DNA of 64,000 nucleotides from an uncultured Bacteroidota bacterium (GTDB taxonomy: Bacteria > Bacteroidota > Bacteroidia > Chitinophagales > LD1), in NCBI GenBank assembly GCA_937894725.1, contig CALAYL010000037.1:11418-75417 (forward strand). Reading direction: 5' to 3'. Both the position numbers and the translations under genes were made by a program. Of this stretch, positions 62,797-64,000 are shown in pieces. The notes below the pieces were generated by a model. The model was given only the letters and a program-made list of their open reading frames with translations. It was not told the origin of the DNA and did not search any database. How positions within the stretch are numbered: position 1 is the first letter of the stretch; each line of letters opens with the position of its first letter.

Positions 62797-64000
62797 ATGA
62801 AATCAATCTTCACTTTCCTTTTATCATTTCTTTTGTTTGCAGGAGTTCAAGCACAGTCTGTGACAGTGACCCAACCGAATGGGGGAGAAGTCTTGTATGG
62901 TTGTCAAAACTATTTGATTAAATGGAACTCATCGGGCGTTTCTAACTTTTGGAACATTGACTATTCATTGAATAGTGGTGCAATTTGGACCTCAGTAGCT
63001 AGCAATTTGAATATTGTGAATGGACAATATAATTGGACAGTGCCCATGGTAGCATCTAATACTGTTTTGGTAAGGGTAAGAGATTATAATGATACAACCA
63101 AGCAAGATGTTAGCAATGCGGTGTTTACTATTCAATTACCAATCATAATCACCTCTCCAAATGGTGGCGAGGTTTGGCAAGGATTAAGTAATAAGAATAT
63201 CACTTGGAATCCAGCGGGTACTTCAGGAATTTTTAATATTTCTTACTCTACCAATAACGGCTCCTCATGGAGTACTGTAGCGTCTAACATAGCTGCTAAC
63301 AATTATAGTTGGACTGTGCCCAATACGCCAACCACTCAAGCTTTAGTCCGAGTTGCAGATGCTACTACTGCTTGTCAGTTAGATTTATCAGATGCCGTGT
63401 TTGAAATTTCTGCTGCTACCCCAATATTGACAGCTCCTAATGGTGGAGAAATATGGACAATAAATTCTAACAAAAATATTACATGGAATACGGCTACTTT
63501 TCATTCTACAGTTAAATTAGAATATTCTACAGATAATGGTGTTTCATATAATCTAATTACCTCTTCCACTGCTAATACGGGAAGTTATACTTGGAATATT
63601 CCGAATACTCCATCTACCCAAGTCATAGTCAGAGCGAGCAATACCTCTGGTTCTACTGTTTTTGATGTAAGCAATTCTATTTTTACTATTCAGCAACCTC
63701 AAGACTTTATCAGCTCTCCAAATGGTGGTGAAATTTGGCGCGCACTCAATACCGAAAATATTACCTGGAATAGTAGTTTGTTTGTTTCTCCTGTAAAGAT
63801 TGAATATTCTATAAATAATGGAGCAACATGGCTCACTATTACCAATAGTACTTCAAATACTGGTTCGTATGCATGGACTATCGCACAAAGTGCAGTGAGC
63901 ACTCAAGCATTGGTTAGAGTTAGTAACACCACAGTTACTTCAATCATCGACACATCGAATGCCGTATTTACGCTATTGCCTCCATTGACCTTAGATGCCC
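62797..64000 (+). CDS. Secreted protein with tandem Kre9/KNH-like domains (runs off the right edge)
   Basis: Open from ATG 62797 to the end of the window, 401 residues so far. The signal peptide is MKSIFTFLLSFLLFAGVQAQ. Four tandem units of about 95 residues follow, each starting with a PNGGE(V/I) motif (PNGGEVLYG, PNGGEVWQG, PNGGEIWTI, PNGGEIWRA), then (N/K)ITWN, a YSTNNG-type strand and W(T/N)(V/I)P, and closing with (V/I)RV or VRAS and DVSNxxFTI. This is the Ser/Thr-rich membrane-anchored (Kre9/KNH) repeat found in many Bacteroidota surface proteins. A T9SS sorting domain is expected at the C-terminus, beyond the window. Function probably adhesive or structural, by inference only. Confidence 0.85.
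   Translation, partial: MKSIFTFLLSFLLFAGVQAQSVTVTQPNGGEVLYGCQNYLIKWNSSGVSNFWNIDYSLNSGAIWTSVASNLNIVNGQYNWTVPMVASNTVLVRVRDYNDTTKQDVSNAVFTIQLPIIITSPNGGEVWQGLSNKNITWNPAGTSGIFNISYSTNNGSSWSTVASNIAANNYSWTVPNTPTTQALVRVADATTACQLDLSDAVFEISAATPILTAPNGGEIWTINSNKNITWNTATFHSTVKLEYSTDNGVSYNLITSSTANTGSYTWNIPNTPSTQVIVRASNTSGSTVFDVSNSIFTIQQPQDFISSPNGGEIWRALNTENITWNSSLFVSPVKIEYSINNGATWLTITNSTSNTGSYAWTIAQSAVSTQALVRVSNTTVTSIIDTSNAVFTLLPPLTLDA

Noticed and set aside
1..64000. Prophage, integrative element or horizontally acquired island
   Set aside because: No integrase, structural phage genes, tRNA-flanked repeats or abrupt change of base composition was seen; the only mobile DNA is the small decayed REP element.

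Overview
The window is a gene-dense, AT-rich chromosomal segment from a member of the Bacteroidota. Several independent signs agree: type IX secretion (T9SS) C-terminal sorting domains, a GldA-type ABC ATPase, Bacteroidota-restricted families (DUF4292, DUF4286, DUF983), a eukaryote/archaeal-type ProS, and the Bacteroidota promoter form TTTG-N19-TAnnTTTG in front of many genes. The class or genus cannot be fixed from sequence alone. I saw no rRNA, tRNA, CRISPR array, phage or large integrated element. Most of the window is ordinary housekeeping DNA.

Layout. 1-9 kb: the start of an M1 peptidase, dprA, proS, a Gly/Tyr-rich secreted protein, a FadL-like porin, a LolC/E-like permease and gldA. 9-15 kb: a DUF4292 lipoprotein overlapping an EnvC-like M23 protein, gcvH, VanZ, a TPR protein, DUF4286 and map. 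15-20.3 kb: an unusual biosynthetic block (ACP, ketosynthase, Cys-less ketosynthase-like partner, FAD halogenase-like enzyme, DUF1702). 20-26 kb: saccharopine dehydrogenase, a thioesterase, two paralogous lipoproteins, yraN, prfB and a RES/Xre toxin-antitoxin pair. 26-34 kb: sirB1-like, topA, a TonB-dependent receptor, DUF983, hutI and a T9SS cargo protein. 34.5-35.4 kb: a decayed REP-associated transposase between inverted REP-like hairpins. 35.5-46 kb: aroC, ccmF, ccmE, purB, a Lys/Glu-rich protein, fabG, a vWA membrane protein, purN and DUF2007. 46-58 kb: a DEAD-box helicase, an HTH-Fic fusion with its own operator, a long PurF-like protein, a lipoprotein, a UbiB-like kinase, DUF4442, moxR, surA, a JmjC-like protein and DUF1232. 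58-64 kb: a TetR regulator divergent from a SulP transporter plus carbonic anhydrase, a helical protein and the start of a large repeat protein.

Working together. The 15.1-20.3 kb block could make and tailor an acyl or polyene-like product: ACP and the ketosynthase pair build a chain, and the flavoenzyme and DUF1702 protein modify it. Its two halves appear to have separate promoters. SulP plus carbonic anhydrase form an inorganic-carbon uptake/interconversion pair, probably controlled by the divergent TetR. ccmE and ccmF serve cytochrome c maturation. purB and purN serve purine synthesis.

The best candidates for something under-described are the ACP-KS-KS'-flavoenzyme-DUF1702 block, the HTH-Fic gene with a 30-bp doubled palindrome over its promoter, and the lipoprotein pair in which a lipobox is combined with a T9SS-like C-terminal domain. 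Several genes (ACP, ccmE, DUF2007, nearly purN) have the -7 element so close to the ATG that leaderless transcripts are predicted.
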